Numbered from the stretch's first letter, positions 53,783-63,861 are shown. The stretch: 64,000 nt of DNA from Vibrio europaeus (GCF_001695575.1 NZ_LUAX01000001.1:1860001-1924000); one strand, 5' to 3'. Numbers and translations: made by a program. The notes: generated from the letters alone by a model not told the origin.

Positions 53783-54451
53783 ATGCAAAACCAGCTTGTT
53801 GTGAAACATCTAGGAAGACAAGATTACGAGCCAATTTGGCAAGCAATGCATGACTTCACAGATAACCGAACAGAAGACACCGCTGACGAGGTGTGGCTTG
53901 TTGAACACAATCCAGTCTTCACTCAAGGACAAGCAGGTAAGGTGGAACACCTACTTAATACTGGTGATATCCCCGTTGTTCAGAGCGATCGTGGTGGCCA
54001 AGTCACCTACCACGGACCTGGTCAGCTCGTTGCGTACTTTCTGATTAACCTTCGTCGTAAAAAAATGGGAGTACGAGATCTTGTTACTCATATTGAGAAT
54101 CTCGTAATTAATACCCTAAAAGCATACAATATCGACTCAGCTGCGCGCCCTGATGCACCAGGTGTCTATGTAGATGGGAAGAAAATCTGTTCCTTAGGAT
54201 TACGAATCCGTAAAGGTTGTTCGTTCCACGGCTTAGCACTAAATGTGAATATGGACCTTACGCCATTTCTACGTATCAACCCTTGTGGTTATGCTGGAAT
54301 GGAAATGGTTCAAGTCAGCCAACTTGGCGGACCTGAAGACATGACTCAAGTAGAGACAAAACTAGTCGAAGAACTGGTTGATTTACTTAACTATGAACAG
54401 GTTAATGTCGACACACAAGCAGGCCACAAGACCAACAATAACGAGAAGTAA
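53783..54451 (+). CDS. lipB: Lipoyl(octanoyl) transferase
   Basis: Transfers octanoyl groups from acyl carrier protein to lipoyl domains. It has 222 residues from ATG 53783, chosen because GGAAAG lies 4-9 bases upstream and no ribosome site precedes the in-frame ATG at 53771. It contains [18 protein letters not shown], the catalytic Lys in [19 protein letters not shown] and the acyl-accepting Cys in [12 protein letters not shown]. lipA follows 7 bp after the stop. Confidence 0.95.
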   Translation: MQNQLVVKHLGRQDYEPIWQAMHDFTDNRTEDTADEVWLVEHNPVFTQGQAGKVEHLLNTGDIPVVQSDRGGQVTYHGPGQLVAYFLINLRRKKMGVRDLVTHIENLVINTLKAYNIDSAARPDAPGVYVDGKKICSLGLRIRKGCSFHGLALNVNMDLTPFLRINPCGYAGMEMVQVSQLGGPEDMTQVETKLVEELVDLLNYEQVNVDTQAGHKTNNNEK

Positions 54452-54458
54452 GAGAAGC

Positions 54459-55424
54459 ATGAGTAAACCAATCCAAATGGAAAAAGGCGTTAAGTACCGC
54501 GACGCTGATAAGATGGCACTGATTCCAGTAAAGAACATGCCTACAGAGCAAAAAGAAGTTCTTCGTAAACCAGACTGGATGAAGATCAAGCTACCTGCGG
54601 ACAGCCAGCGCATTCAAGATATTAAATCGGCAATGCGTAAAAATAACTTACACTCCGTTTGTGAAGAAGCTTCATGCCCTAACCTTGCAGAATGTTTTAA
54701 CCACGGTACTGCAACCTTTATGATTTTGGGTGCGATTTGTACCCGTCGTTGCCCATTCTGCGACGTTGCTCATGGACGCCCACTGACTCCTGAATCAGAC
54801 GAACCGCAGAAACTGGCTAAAACCATTCAAGACATGAAACTGAAGTACGTGGTTATTACTTCCGTTGACCGTGACGATCTCCGTGATGGTGGTGCACAGC
54901 ATTTTGCCGACTGTAACCGTGAGATCCGCGCACTAAACCCGACCATTAAGATTGAAACGCTTGTACCAGACTTCCGTGGTCGTATGGACGTGGCTCTTGA
55001 GTTGCTAAAAGACAATCCACCGGATGTTTTCAACCACAACTTAGAGACCGCTCCTCGCCTATATCGTAAAGCTCGCCCTGGTGCGAACTACAAGTGGTCA
55101 TTGCAGCTGCTACAAAAGTTCAAAGAGCAGCACCCAAACATTCCAACTAAGTCAGGCATTATGATGGGCTTGGGTGAAACAAAAGAAGAGATCGTCGAAG
55201 TATTGAAAGATCTTCGCGCTCACGGTGTCACCATGCTGACGTTAGGCCAGTACCTAGCACCTAGCCGTCATCACCTACCGGTTGAACGTTACGTTCCACC
55301 GTCAGAGTTTGATGAGCTAAAAGAAATCGCTCTTGAGCTTGGCTTTACTCACGCAGCTTGTGGCCCATTTGTACGCTCTTCATACCATGCTGACTTACAA
55401 GCTCAAGGCGTAGAAGTAAACTAA
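54459..55424 (+). CDS. lipA: Lipoyl synthase
   Basis: Radical-SAM enzyme inserting sulfur at C6 and C8 of protein-bound octanoate. It has 321 residues from ATG 54459 (GAGAAG upstream). The auxiliary cluster cysteines lie in [15 protein letters not shown] and the radical-SAM motif is [10 protein letters not shown]; a C-terminal RSSYHAD serine motif is present. In operon with lipB. Confidence 0.97.
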   Translation: MSKPIQMEKGVKYRDADKMALIPVKNMPTEQKEVLRKPDWMKIKLPADSQRIQDIKSAMRKNNLHSVCEEASCPNLAECFNHGTATFMILGAICTRRCPFCDVAHGRPLTPESDEPQKLAKTIQDMKLKYVVITSVDRDDLRDGGAQHFADCNREIRALNPTIKIETLVPDFRGRMDVALELLKDNPPDVFNHNLETAPRLYRKARPGANYKWSLQLLQKFKEQHPNIPTKSGIMMGLGETKEEIVEVLKDLRAHGVTMLTLGQYLAPSRHHLPVERYVPPSEFDELKEIALELGFTHAACGPFVRSSYHADLQAQGVEVN

Positions 55425-55448
55425 ATTACGCTAAGACAATCATTTATC

Positions 55449-55486
55449 TATGCCTCTCGTTTTTGAACATGAGGCATATTTTATTT
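55449..55486 (+). terminator. Probable terminator of lipA
   Basis: ATGCCTC...GAGGCAT with a 14-nt loop and a following TTTTATTT. Confidence 0.7.
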
Positions 55487-55671
55487 GTAGCGATTTTACT
55501 CACCCGCCACAATCCACTACCATATCAAGTATTGAAACAACTTTGATACTAGAATGAAACTCTAGGTTTGATATAATACCTAAATCAAACTTTGTTCCCG
55601 CCAATAACATTAACTTTATGTTCAGGTAAATGATGGGATTGGCTTAAATACTCGAAATATTGGATAGACGC

Positions 55672-55998
55672 ATGAAAAACATTTTTGCTGCCGCTGTTGT
55701 GGCTATTACTCTTGCAGGTTGTGCATCTGAACCCACTCAGCAAGACAACTACATGGACGCTTCTTTCGAACTTTGTAATACCGAAGTGAAAACTTACTCA
55801 GTCAGTGACGATGGTCGTGTACGCATTGTATGTGCTGATGGCTCTAAGTTTGCTCTTCGCACTGAAGCAACTCTAGACACCATGCGTGATATCAACGCAG
55901 ACTACTGTAGTGGTGAAGGTCTATCTAAGTTCAACGAAAGCACTAGGTACTATCAGTTCCGTTGTAAATCTGGTGAGACAATCAGCGTAAACAAATAA
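55672..55998 (+). CDS. Small lipoprotein, unknown
   Basis: This is a 108-residue protein with lipobox ITLAGCAS (Cys near residue 17), so it is lipidated and exported. The mature part contains four more cysteines (LCNTE, IVCADG, DYCSGEG, FRCKSG), consistent with two disulfides. A TTG 12 bases upstream is in frame, but ATG 55672 is more natural. Stands alone between two terminators. I do not recognise a named family; it resembles other small vibrio lipoproteins. Confidence 0.75.
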   Translation: MKNIFAAAVVAITLAGCASEPTQQDNYMDASFELCNTEVKTYSVSDDGRVRIVCADGSKFALRTEATLDTMRDINADYCSGEGLSKFNESTRYYQFRCKSGETISVNK

Positions 55999-56014
55999 GC
56001 TGAACTAAAATTTG

Positions 56015-56048
56015 AAACGGCAGCCCAAAAAGGCTGCCGTTTTTGTTT
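56015..56048 (+). terminator. Intrinsic terminator of small lipoprotein gene
   Basis: AAACGGCAGCC-CAAAAA-GGCTGCCGTTTTTGTTT, 17 bp after the stop. Confidence 0.9.
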
Positions 56049-56062
56049 ATATTTGCGGTGCA

Positions 56063-56093
56063 TAAAAAAACACCTCCAAACTGGAGGTGTTAT
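56063..56093 (-). terminator. Intrinsic terminator of glyA
   Basis: Minus-strand AACACCTCCA-GT-TTGGAGGTGTTTTTTT, 20 bp after the glyA stop. Confidence 0.9.
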
Positions 56094-56112
56094 TAATTAA
56101 GCTGAAACCTGA

Positions 56113-57363
56113 TTAAGCGTAAACTGGTAGACGCTTACAAATTTCAAGAACCTTAGCTTTAGTCGCTTCAATAACTTCTTCGTTACCGATGTTATCTAGA
56201 ACGTCACACATCCAGTTCGCTAAATCTTTTGCATCGTCTTCAGTGAAACCACGGCGAGTGATTGCTGGAGAACCTACGCGGATACCAGAAGTAACGAATG
56301 GGCTACGTGGGTCGTTTGGTACTGAGTTTTTGTTTACCGTGATGTTTGCTGCACCTAGTGCTGCATCTGCATCTTTACCTGTAATGTCTTTGTCAATCAG
56401 ATCAACTAGGAACAGGTGGTTCTCTGTACCGTTAGAAACGATTTTGTAACCGCGCTCTTGGAACTGAGCAACCATCGCTTTTGCATTCTTAACAACGCGC
56501 GCTTGGTACTCTTTAAACTCTGGCTCCATCGCTTCTTTAAATGCAACCGCTTTACCCGCGATAACGTGCATTAGAGGGCCACCTTGACCACCAGGGAATA
56601 CAGCAGAGTTCAGTTTTTTGTACATCTCTTCGCCAGCGTTAGACAGGATTAGACCACCACGTGGACCTGCTAGCGTTTTGTGTGTCGTTGTTGTCACAAC
56701 GTGAGCGTGTGGCACTGGCGTTGGGTATACACCTGCAGCAATTAGACCTGCTACGTGAGCCATATCAACAAACAACCAAGCACCAGCTTTGTCTGCGATT
56801 TCACGCATGCGAGCCCAATCTACGATTTGAGAGTAAGCTGAGAAACCACCGATAATCATCTTAGGCTTGTGCTCAAGAGCCAGTTGCTCCATTTCGTCGT
56901 AGTTGATTTGACCCGTTTCGTCGATACCGTAAGGAATAACGTTGTAGTGCTTACCAGAGAAGTTTACTGGTGAACCGTGAGTCAGGTGACCACCGTGCGC
57001 TAGGCTCATACCTAGAACTGTATCGCCTGGGTTTAGCAGTGCCATGTAAACAGCGCTGTTTGCTTGAGAACCAGAGTGTGGCTGTACGTTTGCATAGTCA
57101 CAACCGAAAAGCTCACATGCACGGTCGATAGCAAGAGCTTCTGCTTTATCTACGTACTCACAACCACCGTAGTAACGCTTGCCTGGGTAACCTTCAGCGT
57201 ATTTGTTAGTTAGCTGAGAACCTTGAGCTTCCATTACACGTGGGCTTGTGTAGTTTTCAGAAGCGATTAGTTCAATGTGTTCTTCCTGGCGAAGAGTTTC
57301 TTCTTGGATTGCTGCGAACAGTTCCGCATCGTAATCTGCGATGTTCATATCACGCTTTAGCAT
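56113..57363 (-). CDS. glyA: Serine hydroxymethyltransferase
   Basis: This PLP enzyme interconverts serine and glycine, charging tetrahydrofolate with one-carbon units. It has 416 residues. PLP lysine lies in [15 protein letters not shown]; the substrate regions [11 protein letters not shown] and [18 protein letters not shown] are intact. A consensus PurR operator lies 79-94 bp upstream of its start, so purine repression is likely. Biased codon use suggests strong expression. Confidence 0.98.
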   Translation of the reverse strand: MLKRDMNIADYDAELFAAIQEETLRQEEHIELIASENYTSPRVMEAQGSQLTNKYAEGYPGKRYYGGCEYVDKAEALAIDRACELFGCDYANVQPHSGSQANSAVYMALLNPGDTVLGMSLAHGGHLTHGSPVNFSGKHYNVIPYGIDETGQINYDEMEQLALEHKPKMIIGGFSAYSQIVDWARMREIADKAGAWLFVDMAHVAGLIAAGVYPTPVPHAHVVTTTTHKTLAGPRGGLILSNAGEEMYKKLNSAVFPGGQGGPLMHVIAGKAVAFKEAMEPEFKEYQARVVKNAKAMVAQFQERGYKIVSNGTENHLFLVDLIDKDITGKDADAALGAANITVNKNSVPNDPRSPFVTSGIRVGSPAITRRGFTEDDAKDLANWMCDVLDNIGNEEVIEATKAKVLEICKRLPVYA

Positions 57364-57441
57364 CTGTATCTCCTGACTCAGATTAAGACTTAAAGTTTTA
57401 AAAAAACTGATTTATGACCTCAATACCGACGTTTTTACCTG

Positions 57442-57457
57442 ACGCAAACGTTTGCAT
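57442..57457. promoter_or_regulatory. PurR operator upstream of glyA
   Basis: ACGCAAACGTTTGCAT matches the PurR box (ACGCAAACGTTTGCGT) at 15 of 16 positions. It lies 79-94 bp upstream of the glyA start. In E. coli glyA is PurR-controlled too. Confidence 0.9.
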
Positions 57458-57691
57458 TAAGTTAATGACGCGCATTCTACATAATTTGATCTAGGTCATA
57501 AAGAGAAAATTGAAATTTTTCTCATGCAGTTTTTTCATAATGCTTTACAAGGAATGTCATATTGAACATTTCTCCAAATGATGACTTAGAAAAGTGTCAA
57601 TTTTATCCTTTACACTCCGTAAAACGATAATTACATAGGTTTACCTTAATTTTCCCTCTCAAGCTACCGAAATCCTCAATTTTTAAATAGT

Positions 57692-58327
57692 ATGCACGCC
57701 AATATTCAGCAGTTAAATTTTAAATTGATGGAAAAACACTCAAGAAGAGAAGACTGGATCGCAATTTTGACCGGGACTTTTCTGGTTGCCCAAGGGGTTT
57801 TCTTTTTACAATCAGCATCATTGCTCACTGGCGGCACAACTGGACTGGCACTGTTAGCTAGCCAATTTGTTTCGTTCTCTTTTGGTACACTCTACTTTAT
57901 CGCCAATTGCCCTTTTTACCTTTTGGCATGGAAGCGATTCGGTTCGCGTTTTGCTTTTAATAGTGCGATTTCTGGCGCCTTGGTCTCTGTATTTGCCGAT
58001 CACCTCTATTTAGTGATTAGCTTAGATACCATCAACGAAGTCTACTGCGCGGTCGCAGGTGGTCTTTTGATGGGATTGGGGATGTTGATTCTCTTCCGCC
58101 ATCGCTCTAGCTTGGGCGGCTTCAATGTACTGTGCCTATTTATCCAAGATAAATTCGGCATTTCGGTTGGAAAGTCTCAGCTAGCTATCGATTTTACTAT
58201 TTTAGTCGCATCGTTTTTCTTTGTGTCACCGCAAATCATCATGCTTTCAATCATTGGTGCCATCGCGTTAAACCTCGTGCTGGCAATGAACCACAAGCCA
58301 ACGCGTTATAGTGTGAATTACGGTTAA
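57692..58327 (+). CDS. YitT-family (DUF161) membrane protein
   Basis: This is a 211-residue polytopic inner-membrane protein with five to six spans (LTGTFLVAQGVFFLQSASLLTGGTTGLALLASQF is the family signature; GGLLMGLGMLILFRHRSSLGGFNVLCLFIQDKFGISVG follows). An in-frame ATG at 57728 is also possible. Lacks the C-terminal DUF2179 domain seen in Gram-positive relatives. Transport substrate unknown. The stop is followed after 3 bp by the third satellite array. Confidence 0.85.
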   Translation: MHANIQQLNFKLMEKHSRREDWIAILTGTFLVAQGVFFLQSASLLTGGTTGLALLASQFVSFSFGTLYFIANCPFYLLAWKRFGSRFAFNSAISGALVSVFADHLYLVISLDTINEVYCAVAGGLLMGLGMLILFRHRSSLGGFNVLCLFIQDKFGISVGKSQLAIDFTILVASFFFVSPQIIMLSIIGAIALNLVLAMNHKPTRYSVNYG

Positions 58328-58330
58328 AAA

Positions 58331-58543
58331 CTGGATAACTGGATAACTGGATAACTGGATAACTGGATAACTGGATAACTGGATAACTGGAAAACTGGAT
58401 AACTGGATAACTGGAAAACTGGAAAACTGGATAACTGGAAAACTGGAAAACTGGAAAACTGGAAAACTGGAAAACTGGATAACTGGATAACTGGAAAACT
58501 GGAAAACTGGAAAACTGGAAAACTGGAAAACTGGAAAACTGGA
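58331..58543. repeat. Tandem 8-bp satellite, copy after YitT gene (two unit types)
   Basis: About 26 octamers of two types, CTGGATAA and CTGGAAAA. A block of seven T-type units comes first, then mixed units, then a block of A-type units at the right end. The mixed order suggests unequal crossing-over or replication slippage after one unit mutated. Only T-type units occur in the other two arrays. Confidence 0.95.
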
Positions 58544-58693
58544 AAGTTTTTGAGGGTTGATACATGGTATCAACCCTTTTTATTTTGGAACGCTTCGCTA
58601 TGGATTCGGGATGCGAGAACGAAAAACTCTAGAAGGGCGAAGCCCGATCCCGTTTTCCCGAAACGAAGTGTTCCATAGGGCGAAGCCCGTTCC
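58544..58693. repeat. Palindromic element next to satellite, copy 3 (complete)
   Basis: It parallels copy 2 over most of its length: terminator hairpin (58553-58583), GGAACGCTTCGCTATGGATTCGGGA, hairpins GGGCGAAGCCC at 58635-58645 and 58679-58689, TTCCCGAA and CGAAGTGTTCCATAGG. It has a short insertion (GATGCGAGAACG) in the loop and an extra half-copy GAGGCAACGCCTGTTCC at the right edge. Left arm differs from right by one base (GGAACGCTTCG versus CGAAGTGTTCC). Confidence 0.85.
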
Positions 58694-58725
58694 AAATTCC
58701 CGAGGCAACGCCTGTTCCGGAGCCT

Positions 58726-61700
58726 CTACTCCAACTCTCCGTGCGAAACACGCGCTTTCACATCGTGGCTTAGTTCTTTGTTTAGCTCTGCTTCCACATG
58801 ACCAGGCGACTGAGTCGTTGCTGAAATCAAACGGTACATGGCAGGGATAACGAACAGAGTTACCAAAGTCGCAAAGCCCATACCAAAGAAGATCACCGTA
58901 CCTACAGCCACACGGCTTTCATAGCCCGCCCCCGTCGACATAATCAGCGGTATAGCGCCAGCAAGAGTGGTAAAGGCCGTCATCATGATTGGGCGCAGAC
59001 GACGCGCAGACGCATCAACAATAGCCTTTTCAAACTCAATACCGCGATCGCGAAGTTGGTTAGCAAACTCAACAATCAAGATACCGTTCTTAGTCACCAT
59101 ACCGATTAGCATGATCATGCCAATCTGGCTATAGATGTTGAGACCTTGTCCCATCACAAACAGTCCGAGGAAGCCACCAAATACCCCCATAGGGACGGTA
59201 AACATAACGACTAATGGGTTGATAAAGCTTTCAAACTGCGCGGCGAGAACGAGATAAGCCACCAGCAGCGCTAAACCAAACACCACTAAGATACTCGACT
59301 GGTTCTCTTTGTAGTCTTTTGACTCACCAGAGTAGCTCACCGAAATATCACTCGGTAACAGCTCTATCGCTTGTTGGTCCAAGAAATCGAGCGCATCGCC
59401 TAAAGTATAACCGTCGGAAAGGTTTGCGGTAATTGTCACAGCCTTCTGCTTGTTGTAGTGCGACAGACGAATCGATGAGGCAACTTCTTCAATCTTAGTA
59501 ACCGCATCAAGGGTGACCAGCTCACCGGAAGCGGTGCGCATATAAATTTGGCTCAGATCCGCGGCATTGTTAAAGCTGTTCTCATCACCACGCAGATAAA
59601 CATCATACTCTTCACCACGCTCGACAAAGGTCGTTTCACTCTTACCACCTAACATGATTTCAAGTGTTTCCGAGATCGCTTCCACACTAATCCCAAGCTC
59701 GGCTGCGCGCTGTTTATCTACTGACACGACTAGCTCTGGCGTTCTTTCCGAGTAGTTGATGTCTGCGCCTTCCATAAATGGCGAATCTTCAGCAAGTTGT
59801 TCGAGTTTTTCCGCCCACGTCTTTAATTCAGCATAATCAGAGCCACCGAGAACAAACTGAACAGGTTCACTAGAACCACCACGGAAACCTGGCATAAATG
59901 GGAAAATTCGAACATCAGCGATTCCCGCTAATGCTTTACGCACTTCGCCTAACGCTTGCTGTGCGGTGACATCACGATCATTCCAATCTTCAAGGATCAT
60001 GATAACAAAGCCAGTTTGGTCGCCCGCATTACCACCAAAAGCTGGTGATTGAATGCTAAAGGATTTGAGGAATCCCTGCCCTAGCAGAGGCATCAAGCGC
60101 TCCTCAATGATATCCATGTTTGCCGCCATACGGTTGTAACTGGTTGCATCAGCACCGCGAGCAAAAGCAAAGATAACGCCGCGGTCCTCTGAAGGTGCTA
60201 ATTGAGCAGGAACTTGCTGCATTAAGCCCCAACTACCACCAACACACGCCATGATGACAAGCGGCGCGGCCCATTTCCAACTCAGAGCCCCTTTCAGAAC
60301 CTTACGATAGCCTGATTCAAGGTGGCTAAACATTTTGTCGATAAACAGATTAAAGCGGTTTGGTTTAACATTGGCTTTTAGTAGCTTACTGCCTAAAACT
60401 GGTGTCAAGGTTAACGCGATCAACGAGGAGAAGATCACCGACATCGCCAACAGTACCGAGAACTCCGTGAACAGTAAGCCGACCATGCCATCCATAAAGG
60501 AAATTGGCAGGAAGACCATGACTAGCACCAAGGTCGTCGCTACAACCGCGAAACCCACTTCACGTGTCCCTTTGTAAGCAGCGAGCAGGGGTTTCTCTCC
60601 ACGCTCAATATGGTGGAAGATGTTCTCGACGACTACAATCGCATCATCCACAACCAGACCAATCGATAGGATCAAGGCCATTAAGGTGATCAGGTTGATC
60701 GAGAAACCAAAATAGTAAGCGGCGATAAAGGATGAAATCAAAGAAACAGGAACAGTTACCGCTGGGATTAATGTCGCTCTTGCTTGGCCGATAAAGATAT
60801 ACAGCACCAATATAACTAAACCACCGGTAATAAACAGCGTACTGTAGACCTCTGCAATTGAACGCTCGATAAACACCGTTGAATCATAATCGATGGCTAA
60901 GCGCGTTCCTTCAGGCAAGAACTGTTGAATATTCTCGACTTCTTTGTGTACTCTTGTCGCAACTTCCAGCGGGTTGGCATCCGATTGAGGTACGATCCCC
61001 ATACTTACGTTAACGACACCATCACTTTTAAAGGTCGAGTTTTCGTTCTCTGCACCAATGAAAACATCCGCCACATCTTTCAGGTAGATTGGCGAGTTAT
61101 CTGAAGCACGCTTGACGACCAAATATTCAAAGTCTTCAGCTTGGTTATAGCTGCGAGCAGTACGAACAGACATAACGATTTGATCGTTACGCACTTCACC
61201 ACCCGGATTTTCCACATTTTCACTGCGTAAGGCGGTTGTAATATCGGATGCCGTTACGCCACGCCCAGCCATTTGGTCAGGCTTAAGCTTGACGTACATC
61301 ACCTTGTACAAGCCACCGGAAACATCAACCGAGCTCACCCCAGAGATAAGACTAAAACGATCAAGTAGCACTCGGTCAACGTAATCGGTTAGCTGAGTCC
61401 GATCCATCTCGGATGAACTTAGGTTGATATAAAGAGAGGCTTCACCGGAGCCATTGTTCTTAAAAACAACCGGGTCATCGGCTTCATCAGGCAACGCTCG
61501 CTGAGCCCTTGCGACCGCATCTCGAACGTCACTGACGCCCGTATTCAGATCGTAGCCCAGCTCAAACGTGATAGTGATTCTCGAACTACTATTACGTGTT
61601 GTTGAGGAAATTTCATCGATACCACTGATGCCCGAAAGCTGATCTTCAAGTACCGACGTAATCTGACTTTCTATGATGGTTGCCGAGGCCCCATCGTAAC

Positions 61701-61848
61701 GCGTGTTTATCGAAACCACAGGGCTTTCGATATCTGGCATCTCTCGCACTGCTAGCTTGCTAAACGAGACGATACCAAATACACACAGTAAAAGACTGAG
61801 TACAACCGCAGCAACAGGTCTCTTTACTGAAACATCAGATAACAGCAT
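58726..61848 (-). CDS. RND efflux pump inner-membrane transporter (HAE1 type)
   Basis: This is a 1040-residue AcrB-like proton-driven transporter: twelve membrane spans, two large periplasmic loops and the membrane relay aspartates in SIGLVVDDAIVVVENIFHH. The ending (DVKARVSHGELE) and MTAFTTLAGAIPLIMSTGAGYESR are typical. Partner membrane-fusion gene lies directly upstream with 1-bp overlap. It resembles vibrio VexGH-type systems, but the substrate cannot be assigned. No outer-membrane TolC gene is adjacent. Confidence 0.93.
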   Translation of the reverse strand: MLLSDVSVKRPVAAVVLSLLLCVFGIVSFSKLAVREMPDIESPVVSINTRYDGASATIIESQITSVLEDQLSGISGIDEISSTTRNSSSRITITFELGYDLNTGVSDVRDAVARAQRALPDEADDPVVFKNNGSGEASLYINLSSSEMDRTQLTDYVDRVLLDRFSLISGVSSVDVSGGLYKVMYVKLKPDQMAGRGVTASDITTALRSENVENPGGEVRNDQIVMSVRTARSYNQAEDFEYLVVKRASDNSPIYLKDVADVFIGAENENSTFKSDGVVNVSMGIVPQSDANPLEVATRVHKEVENIQQFLPEGTRLAIDYDSTVFIERSIAEVYSTLFITGGLVILVLYIFIGQARATLIPAVTVPVSLISSFIAAYYFGFSINLITLMALILSIGLVVDDAIVVVENIFHHIERGEKPLLAAYKGTREVGFAVVATTLVLVMVFLPISFMDGMVGLLFTEFSVLLAMSVIFSSLIALTLTPVLGSKLLKANVKPNRFNLFIDKMFSHLESGYRKVLKGALSWKWAAPLVIMACVGGSWGLMQQVPAQLAPSEDRGVIFAFARGADATSYNRMAANMDIIEERLMPLLGQGFLKSFSIQSPAFGGNAGDQTGFVIMILEDWNDRDVTAQQALGEVRKALAGIADVRIFPFMPGFRGGSSEPVQFVLGGSDYAELKTWAEKLEQLAEDSPFMEGADINYSERTPELVVSVDKQRAAELGISVEAISETLEIMLGGKSETTFVERGEEYDVYLRGDENSFNNAADLSQIYMRTASGELVTLDAVTKIEEVASSIRLSHYNKQKAVTITANLSDGYTLGDALDFLDQQAIELLPSDISVSYSGESKDYKENQSSILVVFGLALLVAYLVLAAQFESFINPLVVMFTVPMGVFGGFLGLFVMGQGLNIYSQIGMIMLIGMVTKNGILIVEFANQLRDRGIEFEKAIVDASARRLRPIMMTAFTTLAGAIPLIMSTGAGYESRVAVGTVIFFGMGFATLVTLFVIPAMYRLISATTQSPGHVEAELNKELSHDVKARVSHGELE

Positions 61849-62948
61849 TAGTTAGACCCTTCTTCGCTCTTTTGCACGTTTTTAGGACGACCATCGCTGC
61901 CTAACTCAGAAACGGCCACACCATCGCGCATATTAACGATACCTTGCACAACGATCTTATCGCCGATAGCAAGCCCTTCTTCAATCACCACTTGGTTATC
62001 GACGCGCGCACCCAAAATAACTTCTGTACGTATCGCAGTACCCTCTTCAGTTACGACATAAACGAAACGCTTGGTTCCTGAATATTCGAGAGCTTGAACC
62101 GGAATAATGGGCGCTTCAATAGCAGGAAAGTCCATTGCAGCCGAAACTAGCATACCCGGCTTTAATTGCTGCTCTGGGTTAGAAAAGTGAATACGAACTC
62201 GCAGGTTCAAGGTTTCTTGGTTAATGCGAGAGTCTACACCGACCACTTCACCACTAAAGGATTGACCTTGCCACGCTGCCGTCGTTGCGGTGACTTGCAT
62301 ACCATTAGAAAGTTGCGACAAATAACGCTCTGGCACTTGAAGATCCAAGCGCATGATCGATAAATCATCTAAGCTCAATAGCTCTGTGCCCGCGCTCACC
62401 ATCTTACCCCGGCTAAAATCGATAAATCCCACAGTTCCTGAAAACGGTGCGCTGATATATAAATCGTTAAGATCAGCATTAGCAGCATCTAATCGCGCTT
62501 TGGCGATGTCGACACTTGCCTCTTGCGCATCGATCTCTGTTTGAGTAATCGCATTGCGCTTCACCAAACGTTCAAATTCTTTAAGTTTACGTTGCTCATC
62601 TTTCAGATACGCTTTCGCTTCAGCCACTGAAGCCTTAGCTCTGTCATCATCAAGTTGAATTAACAGTTGCCCCTCTCGAACAACTTGATTGGCTTTAACG
62701 GCAATAACGTCAACTTTACCAGCCACTTCAGGAGAAATGACAACGGACTGCTCTGCATCCAGTTTACCGACGAGTACAAGAGACTGGGATACTTGATGGG
62801 TTTGTACTTGCTCAGTGACAACAGTTACCTTCGATGGACCTTGTCTCTTGGCATACGAGGCAGGAGCAGCAGCCAAAATAGACAGAGACAATAAGCTCAG
62901 AACAATTTTATTTTTCATGATTAGATTCTGCATAGATAAACTAGACAT
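61848..62948 (-). CDS. RND efflux periplasmic adaptor (membrane fusion protein)
   Basis: This is a periplasmic adaptor of about 366 residues linking the pump to TolC. It has signal peptide (KNKIVLSLLSLSILAAAPASYA), lipoyl/barrel-sandwich segment (VVISPEVAGKVDVIAVKANQVVREGQLLIQLDD), alpha-hairpin and beta-barrel. No lipobox cysteine, so it is soluble or membrane-anchored by signal only. The start is uncertain: ATG 62948 has a weak GGAT at 5 bases; ATG 62918 begins the signal peptide; a TTG at 62981 is also in frame. Confidence 0.9.
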   Translation of the reverse strand: MSSLSMQNLIMKNKIVLSLLSLSILAAAPASYAKRQGPSKVTVVTEQVQTHQVSQSLVLVGKLDAEQSVVISPEVAGKVDVIAVKANQVVREGQLLIQLDDDRAKASVAEAKAYLKDEQRKLKEFERLVKRNAITQTEIDAQEASVDIAKARLDAANADLNDLYISAPFSGTVGFIDFSRGKMVSAGTELLSLDDLSIMRLDLQVPERYLSQLSNGMQVTATTAAWQGQSFSGEVVGVDSRINQETLNLRVRIHFSNPEQQLKPGMLVSAAMDFPAIEAPIIPVQALEYSGTKRFVYVVTEEGTAIRTEVILGARVDNQVVIEEGLAIGDKIVVQGIVNMRDGVAVSELGSDGRPKNVQKSEEGSN

Positions 62949-63101
62949 ATTGTATCCGGTAATTCGCATTCTGAACGTCAACTAATGTAAAGAGCGAGAA
63001 ATATTATGTAAGTAAAGCCGTTGATTGTTTGAGCTTTATGGTTAATTCCTGCCATCTTTGCCCAAAAAGGCATCATTCAATTCAAAATTATAAGAAAACG
63101 C

Positions 63102-63129
63102 TTTACAGCTTTTACGAGTTTGCTATGAT
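63102..63129 (+). promoter_or_regulatory. Stable-RNA promoter of tRNA-Tyr array
   Basis: TTTACA (63102-63107) and TATGAT (63124-63129) with 16-bp spacing, followed by the GC-rich discriminator GCGCTCCGC. That discriminator is typical of stringently controlled rRNA and tRNA promoters. It lies about 75 bp before the first tRNA. Confidence 0.75.
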
Positions 63130-63205
63130 GCGCTCCGCACTTGAGAGATGCGTTGGGAAAACATCACTTAAGCCTATTCCTTAATTGAGGATAGGAAAAC
63201 ACCCT

Positions 63206-63290
63206 GGAGGGGTTCCCGAGTGGCCAAAGGGATCAGACTGTAAATCTGCTGGCACTGCCTTCGATGGTTCGAATCCGTCCCCCTCCACCA
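63206..63290 (+). tRNA. tyrT: tRNA-Tyr (GTA), copy 1
   Basis: 85-nt class II tRNA with long variable arm, anticodon GTA in CTGTAAATC, TTCGAATC T-loop, acceptor GGAGGGG/CCCCTCC and encoded CCA end. Confidence 0.98.
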
Positions 63291-63394
63291 TATTTCTTCT
63301 TATGACTGCTCTGAGTGGATAACCCATTCAATAAGTTGTGAGAAACACTTGAATAATGTGTTGGGAAAACATTAATTAAGTATAAAAATACCCT

Positions 63395-63479
63395 GGAGGG
63401 GTTCCCGAGTGGCCAAAGGGATCAGACTGTAAATCTGCTGGCACTGCCTTCGATGGTTCGAATCCGTCCCCCTCCACCA
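63395..63479 (+). tRNA. tRNA-Tyr (GTA), copy 2
   Basis: Identical 85-nt copy, anticodon GTA, 189 bp after copy 1 in a common transcript. Confidence 0.98.
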
Positions 63480-63583
63480 TATTTTCTTATAATAGTCTGC
63501 TCGGTGGATAAACCGTTAGATATGTTGTGAGAAACACTTGAATAGTGTGTTGGGAAAACGCTAATTAAGTATAAAAATACCCT

Positions 63584-63668
63584 GGAGGGGTTCCCGAGTG
63601 GCCAAAGGGATCAGACTGTAAATCTGCTGGCACTGCCTTCGATGGTTCGAATCCGTCCCCCTCCACCA
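63584..63668 (+). tRNA. tRNA-Tyr (GTA), copy 3
   Basis: Identical 85-nt copy, anticodon GTA, again 189 bp after the previous copy, with a near-identical spacer. Confidence 0.98.
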
Positions 63669-63773
63669 TATTTCTTCTTATGACCGATTTGAGTGGATAA
63701 CCCGTTCGATAAGTTGTGAGGAACACTTGAATAGTGTGTTGGGAAAACGCTAATTAAGTATAAAAAACACCCT

Positions 63774-63858
63774 GGAGGGGTTCCCGAGTGGCCAAAGGGA
63801 TCAGACTGTAAATCTGCTGGCACTGCCTTCGATGGTTCGAATCCGTCCCCCTCCACCA
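63774..63858 (+). tRNA. tRNA-Tyr (GTA), copy 4
   Basis: Identical 85-nt copy, anticodon GTA, 190 bp after copy 3; followed 5 bp later by a strong terminator. Confidence 0.98.
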
Positions 63859-63861
63859 TAT

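Larger units (their letters stand above)
63291..63773 (+). repeat. Tandem spacers of tRNA-Tyr array (189-bp unit)
   Basis: The three intervals (104, 104 and 105 bp) share GTGGATAA, AGTTGTGAG-AACACTTGAATA, GTGTTGGGAAAAC and TAATTAAGTATAAAAA. The core AACACTTGAATA(A/G)TGTGTT can form a hairpin. Part of it (GCGTTGGGAAAACAT) also precedes copy 1. The array grew by tandem duplication of tRNA plus leader. Confidence 0.85.

Noticed and set aside
58251..58573. Two minus-strand ORFs of about 100 residues rich in FPVFQFSS and SSYPVIQ repeats
   Set aside because: They are frame readings of the 8-bp satellite, which stays open because the unit has no stop in some frames; no ribosome site or family.
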